Source of the DNA: Celeribacter naphthalenivorans
GTDB lineage: Bacteria; Pseudomonadota; Alphaproteobacteria; Rhodobacterales; Rhodobacteraceae
Assembly: GCF_020524585.1 (NCBI RefSeq)
Contig: NZ_JAIVLK010000002.1
Location: 372,001 to 436,000, forward strand
Length of the DNA stretch: 64,000 bases
Direction: 5' to 3'
Made by a program: the position numbers and the translations under genes. The notes beneath the pieces were generated by a model that was not told the origin of the DNA, did no database searches, and was given only the letters and a program-made list of their open reading frames with translations. Below, in pieces: positions 36,973 to 45,318 of this stretch (position 1 is its first letter; each line of letters opens with the position of its first letter).

Positions 36973-38178
36973 ATGGGCAAGAAACTGACGGCGACCTTCG
37001 TGCGCAACATTCAAACGCCGGGGAGCTATTCGGATATGGGCGGCATGGGGCTGCGTCTGCGGGTCAAACCGGATGGTCGGAAAAATTGGATTCAGCGCCT
37101 CACCGTGAGTGGAAAGGTCAGGGAAACCGGCCTTGGGTCTTTTCCGGTCGTGACCCTCGCCATGGCGCGCGACAAGGCGATTGAGAATAAGCGCATGGTG
37201 ATCGACGGGCTGGACCCGATCGAGGAACGCCGCAAGACGCGCGCCCGGCTGAGTTTCGCGGATGCCGTGGATCGCTACATTGACGTGAAGGTGCGGGAGT
37301 TGCGGAACGAGAAGCACCAAAAGCAATGGCGGTCTACGCTCGACACCTATGCCGTGCCGATCATTGGGGCGCTGCCGGTCGATAGCCTGACCGTGCATGA
37401 CGTGCTGCGGGTTCTTGAGCCGATCTGGACCACGAAAACCGAAACCGCGACCCGGTTGCGGCAACGGATGGAAGCGGTCCTGTCGTGGGCAACTGTGGCG
37501 GGGTTCCGCACCGATGCAAATCCGGCGATCTGGAAAGGCAATCTCTCGGAACTACTGCCCAAGCCCGCGAAAGTCGCGAGCAAGCGCCACCATGCGGCGG
37601 TGAAGGTCGCGGATATGCCGGAGTTCTGGCAAGCGCTGTCGGCGCGGGACGGGATGAGCGTCATGGCGCTGCGTTTCCTGTGCCTGACACTGGCGCGCTC
37701 GGGCGAGGTGCGCGGGATGGTCTGGAACGAGGTGGATTTGGACAACCGTCTGTGGGTCATTCCGGCAGAGCGGATGAAAGCCGGGCGCGAACATCGTGTG
37801 CCGCTTCCCGATACGGCGGTGAGCCTACTCAAGGCCGTGCCCCGGGTGAAGGGCTGTGACCATGTGTTCTTTTCGACCCGCAACGGTCCACTCTCGGATA
37901 TGTCCCTGTCTGCGGTCATGCGGCGGATTGACGAGAAGGCGCAGGAAACCGGCGGTAAACGCTTCCTAGACCCGCGTTCCAACCGCCCCGCAGTCCCGCA
38001 CGGCCTGCGCTCCACCTTTCGAGTTTGGGCGGCAGAGAATGGCGTGGATCATATCCAAGCCGAATTGGCGTTGGCCCATACCGTGGGGAGTGAAGTGGAG
38101 CGGGCGTATCGGCGGACGGATATGGTGGAGCAAAGAAGAGCGTTGTTGGAGCGGTGGGCGGCGTTTGCGGGAGGGTAG
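36973..38178 (+). CDS. Tyrosine integrase (P4-like, DUF4102 N-terminus)
   Basis: 401-residue site-specific recombinase. The N-terminal DUF4102/arm-binding domain (about 1-90) has GMGLRLRVKPDGRKNW; a core-binding domain follows (about 92-180). The catalytic set is visible: R242 (ARSGEVRG), K269 (ERMKAGR), H343 and R346 (HGLR), H369 (LAHTVG) and Y379 (ERAYRR). It should recombine the 16-bp att cores at the tRNA-Ser gene. It is transcribed away from attL; unusually, it is at the end of the island far from the tRNA. Confidence 0.95.
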   Translation: MGKKLTATFVRNIQTPGSYSDMGGMGLRLRVKPDGRKNWIQRLTVSGKVRETGLGSFPVVTLAMARDKAIENKRMVIDGLDPIEERRKTRARLSFADAVDRYIDVKVRELRNEKHQKQWRSTLDTYAVPIIGALPVDSLTVHDVLRVLEPIWTTKTETATRLRQRMEAVLSWATVAGFRTDANPAIWKGNLSELLPKPAKVASKRHHAAVKVADMPEFWQALSARDGMSVMALRFLCLTLARSGEVRGMVWNEVDLDNRLWVIPAERMKAGREHRVPLPDTAVSLLKAVPRVKGCDHVFFSTRNGPLSDMSLSAVMRRIDEKAQETGGKRFLDPRSNRPAVPHGLRSTFRVWAAENGVDHIQAELALAHTVGSEVERAYRRTDMVEQRRALLERWAAFAGG

Positions 38179-38474
38179 GGTGGGTTTTGTTGAACACTCT
38201 TCGATCAGAAATTGGTGCCGCAAGCTTGGAACCCTGTTCTCCTAAACCGCATGCTGGGAAACACTATTTTTGTAGAAAGCTGCTTGGTGGGCAAGTATCT
38301 TGCAAAACTGAAAGTAGCCACTCAAACACAGAAATTTTCAGAAAAATCGGCGGAGAACTGTCTCTCTCTGCGAGTAAACTATGGTGCCTCTCACCGTCTT
38401 GTGAAAAGAAACTGTCTTTTGCTTTGTGAACTGTAGTAGCTTTTAGAAACAGTAGTTTAATAAAGGAATTTCAT

Positions 38475-40130
38475 ATGGAAGCACGTACCAAAACGGTTGA
38501 AGACTGGTTTGCAATGATCCGCGAGGGGCTTCTGACATTGCCCAGATTTCAACGCTTCGAGGCATGGCGACCAAGCCAGATTGAAGGCGTTCTTGAAAAT
38601 ATTCTCCGTGTTCCATCATTACCCATCGGTGCACTTCTGCTCTTGGAAGTGGGCGATAAGGAGCTTTTCCACTCACGGCCACTTTCCGGGGCGCCAGACC
38701 CAAAGGGCATGCCGCAAATGAACTTACTTGATGGGCAGCAGCGCATGACTGCGCTTTGGAGGTCATTGATTGATAACTACGAGGAGTTCACGGTCTTTGT
38801 TTCTTTGGGAAATGAAGAGCGTCCAGAGATCGAGATCGTAAAACGTTATTTTTCCAAGTCGGGAAAGCGCATGCCTCTTTGGGCCGACAATCCCGTTGAG
38901 TGTTTGGAGCGTCGTTATTTCCCGGTTTCTCTTCTTTGCCCGGGCGCCAAAGGCGAAGATGCGATGGATAAGTGGACTGAGGTAGCTGAGACGAACAAGG
39001 CGACTGACAAAACCATCATGCGCTTGCGCCAAAGACTTGCCTCCTATCCGATTCCATTTCTATCGCTACCCGTAACTACGGAACAGGAAACCGCGCTCGA
39101 CGTATTCATCAAGATGAACACGTCGGCATCTCCGTTGAAGGATTTCGATATCGTTGTTGCGCAGCTCGAGGGGGCTGTTGGCGACTCTCTTCATGATATG
39201 ATTGCCCAACTCAACGAAAAGGTTCCTACCGCAGCGGACTACGGTAAGGTGGAAGATATGGCCTTGGCGGTTGGAGCGTTGCTGAACGGTAAGCCACCAT
39301 TGAAACGCACTTACCTCGATCCAGCATTTGGCAATGAGTTGGCCCAAGTTTGGAAACAAGTCGTCGTTGGGTTGGAGCGTGGCATGGCATTTTTGAGGGA
39401 CGAAGCAATTTTCAATGAGCGTTTGCTGCCGACTGAGGTGATTGTCTACCTGACGGGAGCCCTCTGGGCCCATGTTCCTGTCGACGGTGCAGATCAAGAG
39501 GGGCGCGCTCGCACGCTAATCAGGAAAACGATCTGGCGAGCAAGTTTCACGGATCGCTATCTCAAGACGGCAAGCACCCGTGCCTTTGCTGACTACAAGG
39601 CAATTCAGGATATGATCGTAAATCCAAATTCAAGAGCCGCACCGGATCTGTTTGATGATGCTCAAAATCCGTTACCTCCGGCCGCAGAACTGATTCGTGG
39701 CGGTTGGCCGAGTCGCAAGGATAGGCTTGGGCGAGCAATCGTAGCGGTCTCCCTCTATGGAGGAGGCTATGATTTCGCCGATGGCGCGAAAGCAACTGCA
39801 GACACTGTACGCTTCCGCGAGTACCACCACGTCTATCCGCGTAGCCTCGTTCAAAATAAGTTCCCTGATAATGAAGTGAATTCCGCCCTCAACTGCGCGC
39901 TAATTTCGTGGAAGACCAACAGAAAGATTGCAGCCAAAAATCCCAAACAGTACCTTAAAGAGCGTGGGCAGGATGCGAATGCCACAAAAGAACAGGTTCG
40001 GCATAGGCTGGAAAGCCACCGTGTGCCTTACGATGATCTGGTAAAAGGTGATTTTCGCGAGTTCATCGAAACTCGCGCAAATCTGATCCACGCGTCAATG
40101 CAAAAACTTTGCGAAGGTTCAATTCCTTAA
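38475..40130 (+). CDS. DUF262-HNH protein (GmrSD-like), probable defence cargo
   Basis: 551 residues. The N-terminal DUF262 has LPRFQR (22-27), PIGALLLLEV and the NTPase motif LLDGQQRMTAL (DGQQR 86-90). The C-terminal part has an HNH/DUF1524-like nuclease signature: H451/H452 in YHHVYPRSL, N473 in LNCALIS and N482 in KTNRKIAAKNP. Fused DUF262-HNH proteins such as GmrSD and BrxU restrict phage DNA with modified bases; this is the best guess. Lower GC than the backbone, with its own AAAGGAATTTCAT leader. It stands alone between the integrase and the replication operon, a usual cargo position. The 296-bp gap before it (38179-38474) shows no gene. Confidence 0.85.
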   Translation: MEARTKTVEDWFAMIREGLLTLPRFQRFEAWRPSQIEGVLENILRVPSLPIGALLLLEVGDKELFHSRPLSGAPDPKGMPQMNLLDGQQRMTALWRSLIDNYEEFTVFVSLGNEERPEIEIVKRYFSKSGKRMPLWADNPVECLERRYFPVSLLCPGAKGEDAMDKWTEVAETNKATDKTIMRLRQRLASYPIPFLSLPVTTEQETALDVFIKMNTSASPLKDFDIVVAQLEGAVGDSLHDMIAQLNEKVPTAADYGKVEDMALAVGALLNGKPPLKRTYLDPAFGNELAQVWKQVVVGLERGMAFLRDEAIFNERLLPTEVIVYLTGALWAHVPVDGADQEGRARTLIRKTIWRASFTDRYLKTASTRAFADYKAIQDMIVNPNSRAAPDLFDDAQNPLPPAAELIRGGWPSRKDRLGRAIVAVSLYGGGYDFADGAKATADTVRFREYHHVYPRSLVQNKFPDNEVNSALNCALISWKTNRKIAAKNPKQYLKERGQDANATKEQVRHRLESHRVPYDDLVKGDFREFIETRANLIHASMQKLCEGSIP

Positions 40131-40828
40131 TTTGATCGTGGGACAGTCATTCAGACAAAACTAACGACAATTCCGTTTTCAGAATAGGCGTTCGAGTTAC
40201 TATAGCTATGCTCTCGCAGTGAATGGTCGCAATGCGGCCTGCAGCTGCAGCATAGTAACATTATTTCAAGCGGCAACTTTGGGTCGGTGGCTGCCCGCCT
40301 TACGGCCCTCGATCTAAAATATAGTAGTCTTACTCCCGCAAGTTCGACTGCTCGAACGTCCACAATCGATTCGTCAAATCTGCTTCGACATTTCGCGGGT
40401 TTCTCCATTTCGAATCTCTATGAAGCATTTTTGTTCGTAGGAAGAGTTAATAAGGCAATCTCGAGTAAAATTTAATTTTGTATATTTTACAATGATTTGC
40501 GGACAGAGGTGGAAACGTGTTTATGAGAAAGCTTGTTCATAAAATGCTGTTTTTTATGGTTAAGGGAGCCTTAGTTTGCGGACATTCCTCTTATGAACTT
40601 TTCTTGCGCAAGCCCATGTAAATACGCTGATTTTGTTTGAACTCCGACGCTGTCTTGCGCTTATTTCGGCCTTGCGAGGCGCTTCCCGGTGGTAGGCGGC
40701 TTGTGTCGGAACCGATGCGCTAACATCGGTCCCGACGAGTTGGGACTCAGCAAGACCCACTCCCTCATATCGCCAGAAACATGACCGCGTCAAAGCTCTT
40801 GGCGCGGAACAGAGGAGGTTTGTCCAAA
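40131..40828. other. 698-bp non-coding region of the island
   Basis: No convincing gene. The left part is AT-rich. TTTGCGGACA occurs twice (40496-40505 and 40574-40583); GTTCATAA (40535-40542) and TTATGAAC (40591-40598) are inverted arms. A longer imperfect hairpin spans about 40707-40735, with ACCGATG and CATCGGT as inner arms and TCGG/CCGA outside. These probably hold the promoter and control sites of the alpA operon. Confidence 0.5.
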
Positions 40829-41005
40829 ATGGAGAGCCGTGTTCTGAGACGACCCGAGGTCGAACATATGGTGGGCCTGTCCCGCTCGACGATTTACGCG
40901 ATGATGGCCGAGGGGCATTTTCCGAAGCCGGTGCGGCTGGGACGCCGCGCGGTCGGTTGGCGCGAGGCGGATTTGCGCCGCTGGCTTGCGAGCCGGGAGG
41001 TGTGA
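40829..41005 (+). CDS. AlpA-family regulator / excisionase
   Basis: 58-residue MerR-like helix-turn-helix protein: RRPEVEHMVGLSRSTIYAMMAEGHFPKPVRLGRRAVGWREADLRRWLA is the complete AlpA pattern. In P4-like elements AlpA activates the integrase or acts in excision. GAGGAGG lies about 10 nt before the ATG at 40829. First gene of a tightly packed operon; the next starts 3 nt after its stop. Confidence 0.9.
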   Translation: MESRVLRRPEVEHMVGLSRSTIYAMMAEGHFPKPVRLGRRAVGWREADLRRWLASREV

Positions 41006-41008
41006 GCG

Positions 41009-41314
41009 ATGGAGGGATCAAACCCGACGCCCGGCACTGCGTCCTCCGATCAGGGCCATTGCGAAACCGCCGCGAACTATCGCCGCGTCATTGTCACTCA
41101 TGGCCGCTACCGGGTCGCGATCTGTCGCGATGGGGTGCAATGGTTGTTTCAAAAATGCACTCGCGAAAAACCCTGTGCTCGGGCGCGTTGGAAGACGGTC
41201 GGGTACTTTGTCACCCGCGAGGCGCTGCGCGCGCTGCAACACAGGTCCACGGGCGCGAACTGGCCGGAATTGGATGCACTCCCCGAGGGGATGGATCGGG
41301 AGACCAAAGAATGA
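41009..41314 (+). CDS. Unknown 101-residue protein of the island operon
   Basis: Not recognised. A polar N-terminus is followed by YRRVIVTHGRYRVAICRDGVQWLFQKC, a compact beta-rich stretch, and KTVGYFVTREALRAL. Three cysteines. It starts 3 nt after alpA and overlaps the primase start (ATGA), so translation is coupled. Small proteins in this position occur in many such satellites. Confidence 0.75.
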   Translation: MEGSNPTPGTASSDQGHCETAANYRRVIVTHGRYRVAICRDGVQWLFQKCTREKPCARARWKTVGYFVTREALRALQHRSTGANWPELDALPEGMDRETKE

Positions 41315-42195
41315 GCCGGGCGGAGAACCTGACCCGCCAGCTCGGCGGGCGCTGGCACGGTCATTACGGTATGGCGCTTTGCCCTTCACATGAAGATCGC
41401 AGCCCAAGCCTCAGTATCACATTGGGAAATGACGGGCGCATTTTGCTTAAATGTCACGCGGGGTGCTCTTACGCGGATATTCGCGCGGCGCTTGAGGCGG
41501 GCGGTATGGATCGGAGCGCGTTACGCGGGAATCTGAGCCTTGATCCCGAACGAGACGCGGAGCGACGGGCCAAGGCGGATGCAGACCACCGCAAGCGTTC
41601 GGATCAGGCGCGGCGGCTTTGGGAGGTGGCGCAACCTATCTACAGTAGCATTGCGGAGCGCTACCTACGTAAGCGCGGGATCAGTTGCCCTCTGCCTGAT
41701 ACGCTTCGTTACGTAGAGACGTGCTGGCACCCGACGGCCAAGCGGCTCCCCGCTATGTTATGTTACGTATCGGTCGGGGACGGGTTTGCATTGCATCGCA
41801 CTTACCTATGTAACGATGGGAGCGGGAAAGCCCCGGTGACACCCGCTAAGGCTATGCTCGGGCGCACCAAAGGCGGCGCTGTGCGCTTAATTAGGGGCCA
41901 CGGGCGTTTGGTGGTCGCGGAAGGGGTCGAAACCGCGCTGTCGCTTGCCTCGGGCCTCATTAAAGACCGCCCCACGATCTGGGCGGCCCTGAGCGCATCA
42001 GGCATGATCTCCCTGCGCCTGCAGCAACAACCGGGCCTGCTAACCATTGCTGGTGATGGCGATCCTGCCGGACGCGCGGCGGCGGGGCAACTGGCTCGGC
42101 GGGCGTCGGACATGGGGTGGCAGGTCTCGCTCATGATCGCCCCTGAAGGGCAAGACTGGAATGACGTGCTCAGAGAACGGGAGGGGGTGCTGTGA
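41311..42195 (+). CDS. Toprim/CHC2-type primase-like protein
   Basis: 294 residues. An N-terminal zinc finger of the CHC2 type (C24, H27, C48, C52 in LCPSHEDRSPS and LKCHAGC) and a C-terminal toprim fold with VVAEGVETALSLASG and IAGDGDPAGRAAA, whose glutamate and DxD bind metal. This is the DNA-primase-like protein typical of P4-like and other satellites, and should prime replication of the excised element. The ATGA overlap with the preceding gene and GTGA overlap with the next place it in one operon. Confidence 0.88.
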   Translation: MSRAENLTRQLGGRWHGHYGMALCPSHEDRSPSLSITLGNDGRILLKCHAGCSYADIRAALEAGGMDRSALRGNLSLDPERDAERRAKADADHRKRSDQARRLWEVAQPIYSSIAERYLRKRGISCPLPDTLRYVETCWHPTAKRLPAMLCYVSVGDGFALHRTYLCNDGSGKAPVTPAKAMLGRTKGGAVRLIRGHGRLVVAEGVETALSLASGLIKDRPTIWAALSASGMISLRLQQQPGLLTIAGDGDPAGRAAAGQLARRASDMGWQVSLMIAPEGQDWNDVLREREGVL

Positions 42196-43691
42196 ACATG
42201 CTACCACAAGAGACCCCGTTCATGGGCGATTGGCCGGTGCCGTCCCCGCGTCTCACGCAGGGCGCGACCTTGCCCGCCCCGGAATTGCCTCTCGCTGATG
42301 TGTTTGGCCCGCTCTGGGCCGATTGGATCAGTCGGGCGGCAGAGGCCAAATCCGCACCGCCGGATTATGTCGTGGCGGGTCTGCTCGCGACGGTCGGCTC
42401 TGCCATTGGCAACACCCGTTGGGCTGCGCCGTGGGAGGGCTGGCAGGAGCCGCCGATCCTCTGGACCATTTCCATTGGCTCGCCCTCCTCGAACAAATCA
42501 CCCGGTCTCGATGCTGTGCTGGGACTGATCAAGGAAGTTGAGCGCGAGAAGCGACATGCCATGGAAGGCGATCTGGCGGAGTGGCGCGAGAAAGCCGAGA
42601 TTGCCAAGCTCGCCGAAAGCGCGTGGAAAGAGGTGGCAAAAGCGGCGCTGAAGGACGGGAGCGAGCCGCCGGAGCGTCCGGATACGTTACGTATTGAACC
42701 AGAACCATTTCTTCCGCGCTTTTCGATTGCGGACGGGACGGTAGAACGGCTGGCGGTGATTGTTTCGAAACAGCCGCGTGGCACCTTGCTGGCGCGCGAT
42801 GAGCTGGCCGGGTGGTTGCAGGGTATGACGCGCTATTCCGGTGGCGGCTCGGATCGGCCTTTCTGGTTGGAGGCCTATGGCGGGCGGGCCTATTCGGTCG
42901 AACGGATGGGGCGCGAACCTGTCCATATCGACCGGCTGTCGATTGCCGTGACAGGCGGCATTCAGCCGGACCGGCTCAAATCGCTCTTGCTGCGGAGCGA
43001 TGATGATGGGTTGCTGGCGCGTTTCATCCCGATCTGGCCCGATCCCGTACCGCTGCGCAGACCGCGGGCGCAAGCAGGGGCGGAACGCTGCGCCATAGCC
43101 CTGCGGCGGCTATACGGCCTTTCGATGTATCGCGACGAAAACGACAGGGAGCGGCCTTGGGTCATGCCTTTCTCCGATCCGGCGCGGGATGTGCTCGACG
43201 CCTTCCGCTTGTCGGTGCGGGCATGGGAGCGCGATGCCGAAGGGCTGCTCTTATCCTTCATCGGCAAAATGTCGGGTCTCGCGGTGCGCCTGTCGCTGAT
43301 CTTGTCCTATCTCGATTGGGCGATGAGTGACGAAGGGGAGCCGCAAGAAATCGGCCGTAACGCCTTCGGTCGTGCGGCGCATTTTGTCGAGTTCTATGCG
43401 CTGCCGATGGCCCGCCGGGCCTATGCCGATGCGGCGACTTCCAAGGCGGAACGCGGCGCGCGGCGTTTGCTTGATGCGATCCGGGCAAGGGGCTGGCCGC
43501 GTTTTACCAGCCGGGAGGCCCTGCGCCTCGATTTGTCCGGCCTAAGCTCCGCAGCACAACTCAACGCGGCGCTGACGGTATTGGAGGATGGGGACGCGAT
43601 CCGACCGATTGCACCGCCGCCCAATCCCAACGGAGGCCGCCCCACACGGCTCTTTGCGGTCAATCCGGCGCTCTTGGCGGGGATGTCATGA
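42192..43691 (+). CDS. DUF3987 helicase-like protein
   Basis: 499 residues. A P-loop variant ISIGSPSSNKSPGLD near residue 100 (GxPSxxKS) and a Walker B-like LLARDELAGWL near residue 205 are as in DUF3987 proteins, which accompany primases in mobile elements and are thought to be replicative helicases. The GTG start at 42192 overlaps the primase stop; ATG 42198 is an alternative. C-terminal winged-helix-like region (FTSREALRLDLSGLSSAAQLNAAL). Its stop overlaps the next gene by 4 bases. Confidence 0.86.
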   Translation: MNMLPQETPFMGDWPVPSPRLTQGATLPAPELPLADVFGPLWADWISRAAEAKSAPPDYVVAGLLATVGSAIGNTRWAAPWEGWQEPPILWTISIGSPSSNKSPGLDAVLGLIKEVEREKRHAMEGDLAEWREKAEIAKLAESAWKEVAKAALKDGSEPPERPDTLRIEPEPFLPRFSIADGTVERLAVIVSKQPRGTLLARDELAGWLQGMTRYSGGGSDRPFWLEAYGGRAYSVERMGREPVHIDRLSIAVTGGIQPDRLKSLLLRSDDDGLLARFIPIWPDPVPLRRPRAQAGAERCAIALRRLYGLSMYRDENDRERPWVMPFSDPARDVLDAFRLSVRAWERDAEGLLLSFIGKMSGLAVRLSLILSYLDWAMSDEGEPQEIGRNAFGRAAHFVEFYALPMARRAYADAATSKAERGARRLLDAIRARGWPRFTSREALRLDLSGLSSAAQLNAALTVLEDGDAIRPIAPPPNPNGGRPTRLFAVNPALLAGMS

Positions 43692-43990
43692 GCATCTGGC
43701 TCGATGCCGCCCGGCAGGGTCCGGGGGCGATGACAAAACTGACAAAACCGACAAAACCCCAATCCGGTCCGGGGGCTTCGGGGGAGGTTTTGTCAGTTAA
43801 GTCGGTTTTGTCAGAGGGGGGAGAGCTTACCCCCTCTGATCTCTTTGATCTCTGGGAAGAACGCGCCGCGATCCTGCAATTTGACGCCGGGATGAGCCGG
43901 GAACGGGCGGAGCGCGAAGCGGCTAGGCGTCTCGGGTTGTCTCTGCGTGCAATGCAGACATTGGTGGAGCGCGCGGCGAAAGCGAACTAA
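43688..43990 (+). CDS. Small protein overlapping iteron-like repeats
   Basis: 100 residues, not recognised. The N-terminal third is low-complexity because it is encoded by the 9-bp repeats (TKLTKPTKP and VLSVKSVLS). The C-terminal half is a helical region (DLFDLWEERAAILQFDAGMSRERAEREAARRLG) with a possible helix-turn-helix (RLGLSLRAMQTLVERAA). ATGA overlap with the DUF3987 gene. It may bind the repeats inside its own gene; this is inference. Confidence 0.7.
   Translation: MSIWLDAARQGPGAMTKLTKPTKPQSGPGASGEVLSVKSVLSEGGELTPSDLFDLWEERAAILQFDAGMSRERAEREAARRLGLSLRAMQTLVERAAKAN
43732..43812. repeat. Symmetric 9-bp iteron-like repeats, candidate replication origin
   Basis: Three direct units GACAAAAC(T/C) at 43732-43740, 43741-43749 and 43750-43758, a 27-bp spacer, then three inverted units GGTTTTGTC, AGTTAAGTC and GGTTTTGTC at 43786-43794, 43795-43803 and 43804-43812. 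The middle inverted unit is degenerate. The 27-27-27 geometry lies just after the primase and helicase genes. Confidence 0.65.
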
Positions 43991-44226
43991 GAGCCCAAAC
44001 TGCCGAATGCTGCAGAAAGCATGAACGGCTGCGAAGCGCGCAGACAGACATTGGCAAATGCAATCATAGTGGACATCGGAGGCCCAGTCTGGTTGCAGCA
44101 TTCGCAATCTGCTTTGTTAACGTTCGAAGAACCTTAATACTCGGTTAGGGTTTGACTTGGCAGTGGCACAGACTGCTGAGAGGAAGACTGGCGCACCTTG
44201 GTCTCCGGGTTGCACCGCAGGTACAA

Positions 44227-44526
44227 TTAGGAATCCTTGCCGCTTGCAAAAACATACCCGGCAAGCGTTCCAAGAAGCGCAGCAACTGCCTCTCCCGGAA
44301 ATTCATTAATTGCTGTCACGCCCAGCAGAATGGGTAGGAACAACACGATCCCAAGTGCGCGCACAGTCTGGGGACCAAAACCATCATCCTTTCGCCTGAG
44401 AACTGACCAAACCAAAGCCAAACCTGCCAGAAACATTATCAGAACAATGACCATAAGAAGGGAACCTGTTTGGCCTCCCCAGAAGGTTGCCCAAGCCGTT
44501 TTCACAACACTTTCTCCGTTTTCCAT
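44227..44526 (-). CDS. Small two-helix membrane protein of the island
   Basis: 99 residues. Two hydrophobic helices (SLLMVIVLIMFLAGLALVWSVL and ALGIVLFLPILLGVTAINEF) and a third weaker one near the end (VAALLGTLAGYVFA). The start at 44526 has GGAGG 6 nt upstream; ATG 44538 is in frame but lacks a site. Convergent to the replication operon. No family recognised. Gap 43991-44226 shows nothing. Confidence 0.6.
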   Translation of the reverse strand: MENGESVVKTAWATFWGGQTGSLLMVIVLIMFLAGLALVWSVLRRKDDGFGPQTVRALGIVLFLPILLGVTAINEFPGEAVAALLGTLAGYVFASGKDS

Positions 44527-45031
44527 AGCTTCCTCCATTCAAAGCGATATTTTCCAAATATGACATCATTGGTTGCGATAGTGCTGCTCGCAAAGCGCTT
44601 TGACAACCTATTCCGACCATCCGCTCAGCCGACGCCCCGGTTGTTTATATCCAGATTCCGCGTTTGCGGGCGATAACCAGATAGTTCTGCAGATGCAGAA
44701 AAGTTCAGCGTTCTGCCCGAGGTGCGCTCGCCTCAGTCGCCTAACGCACAAACCTGACATTGGCGCAGGCGCAGCGAAATGGTGCTCCGTCCCGCATAGT
44801 CAACGTTCGCAGTTCAACGGGTGAATGTCTGCTCTGGCCCTGATCAGCACGTTTCGGTGTCTTCCCGTTGCAAAACCAAAACACGCTACCCGCCGTCACG
44901 ACCCCCCGTGGTCGGCGTGTTGTTTTGGGAAATCCAAACTCAGGCATGAAATCCGCAAAAGGGATCAAAAGGGGGATCAGATTTCGCGATTTGAGGAAAA
45001 ACTGTTTAAATACATTGACTTACAGAAAATG
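44527..45031. other. 505-bp right-end region of the island without genes
   Basis: No convincing gene. It holds AAAAGGGATC (44957-44966) directly followed by AAAAGGGGGATC (44967-44978), matching the left arm-type repeats, 53 bp from the attR core. A larger hairpin spans 44876-44928: CCAAAACACGC with GCGTGTTGTTTTGG outside and CGACC/GGTCG inside. Confidence 0.55.
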
Positions 45032-45047
45032 TATGGCGGAGAGACAG
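45032..45047. repeat. attR core within the tRNA-Ser 3' end
   Basis: TATGGCGGAGAGACAG, identical to attL at 36786-36801. It overlaps the acceptor stem and CCA end of the tRNA, so insertion leaves the tRNA intact. Confidence 0.85.
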
Positions 45048-45123
45048 GGATTCGAACCCTGGGTCCCCGTGAAGGGACAACGGTTTTCGAGACCGCCCCG
45101 TTCGACCACTCCGGCACCTCTCC
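45034..45123 (-). tRNA. tRNA-Ser(CGA)
   Basis: 90 nt on the minus strand from GGAGAGGTGCCGG (5' end at 45123) to an encoded CCA at 45034. The acceptor stem GGAGAGG/CCTCTCC-type pairing, the T-loop GGTTCGAATCC, a long variable arm and the anticodon loop CTCGAAA (anticodon CGA, reads UCG) identify a class II serine tRNA. It is the integration target of the element to its left. Confidence 0.95.
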
Positions 45124-45318
45124 GCGGGGGTCTGGTGGCGGGTGATTTATCCTTGCATTCGGGGGTGTGCAACCCCTTTCGTGACATTCTTTTTAGCATA
45201 TTTACGCTCAACGGCTCGCAAAATCATGCCGCTCGGGCACAAATACGTGTCCAGTCTTGTTCTGTGCTTCACTCTTTGTTTAGCTGTTTGGGTGACATTA
45301 CGATCGGAAGGGACCGAA

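Larger units (their letters stand above)
36786..45047. mobile_element. Integrated satellite-like island in tRNA-Ser(CGA)
   Basis: An 8.26-kb element bounded by a 16-bp direct repeat; the right copy is the 3' end of an intact tRNA-Ser gene and the left copy is the displaced fragment. It holds a tyrosine integrase near the left end, a DUF262-HNH cargo gene, then an AlpA-unknown-primase-DUF3987-unknown operon, and a small membrane protein. Tandem 12-bp arm-type repeats lie inside both ends, in the same orientation. There are no capsid, terminase or conjugation genes, so it resembles phage satellites or small integrative islands that depend on helpers. Confidence 0.88.

Noticed and set aside
43732-43812. 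CRISPR array
   Set aside because: Units are 9 bp, adjacent and partly inverted, with no spacers or cas genes; not CRISPR. No CRISPR array seen anywhere in the window.
44825-45145. Plus-strand frame crossing the tRNA-Ser region
   Set aside because: It reads through the antisense strand of the tRNA, a known source of false genes.
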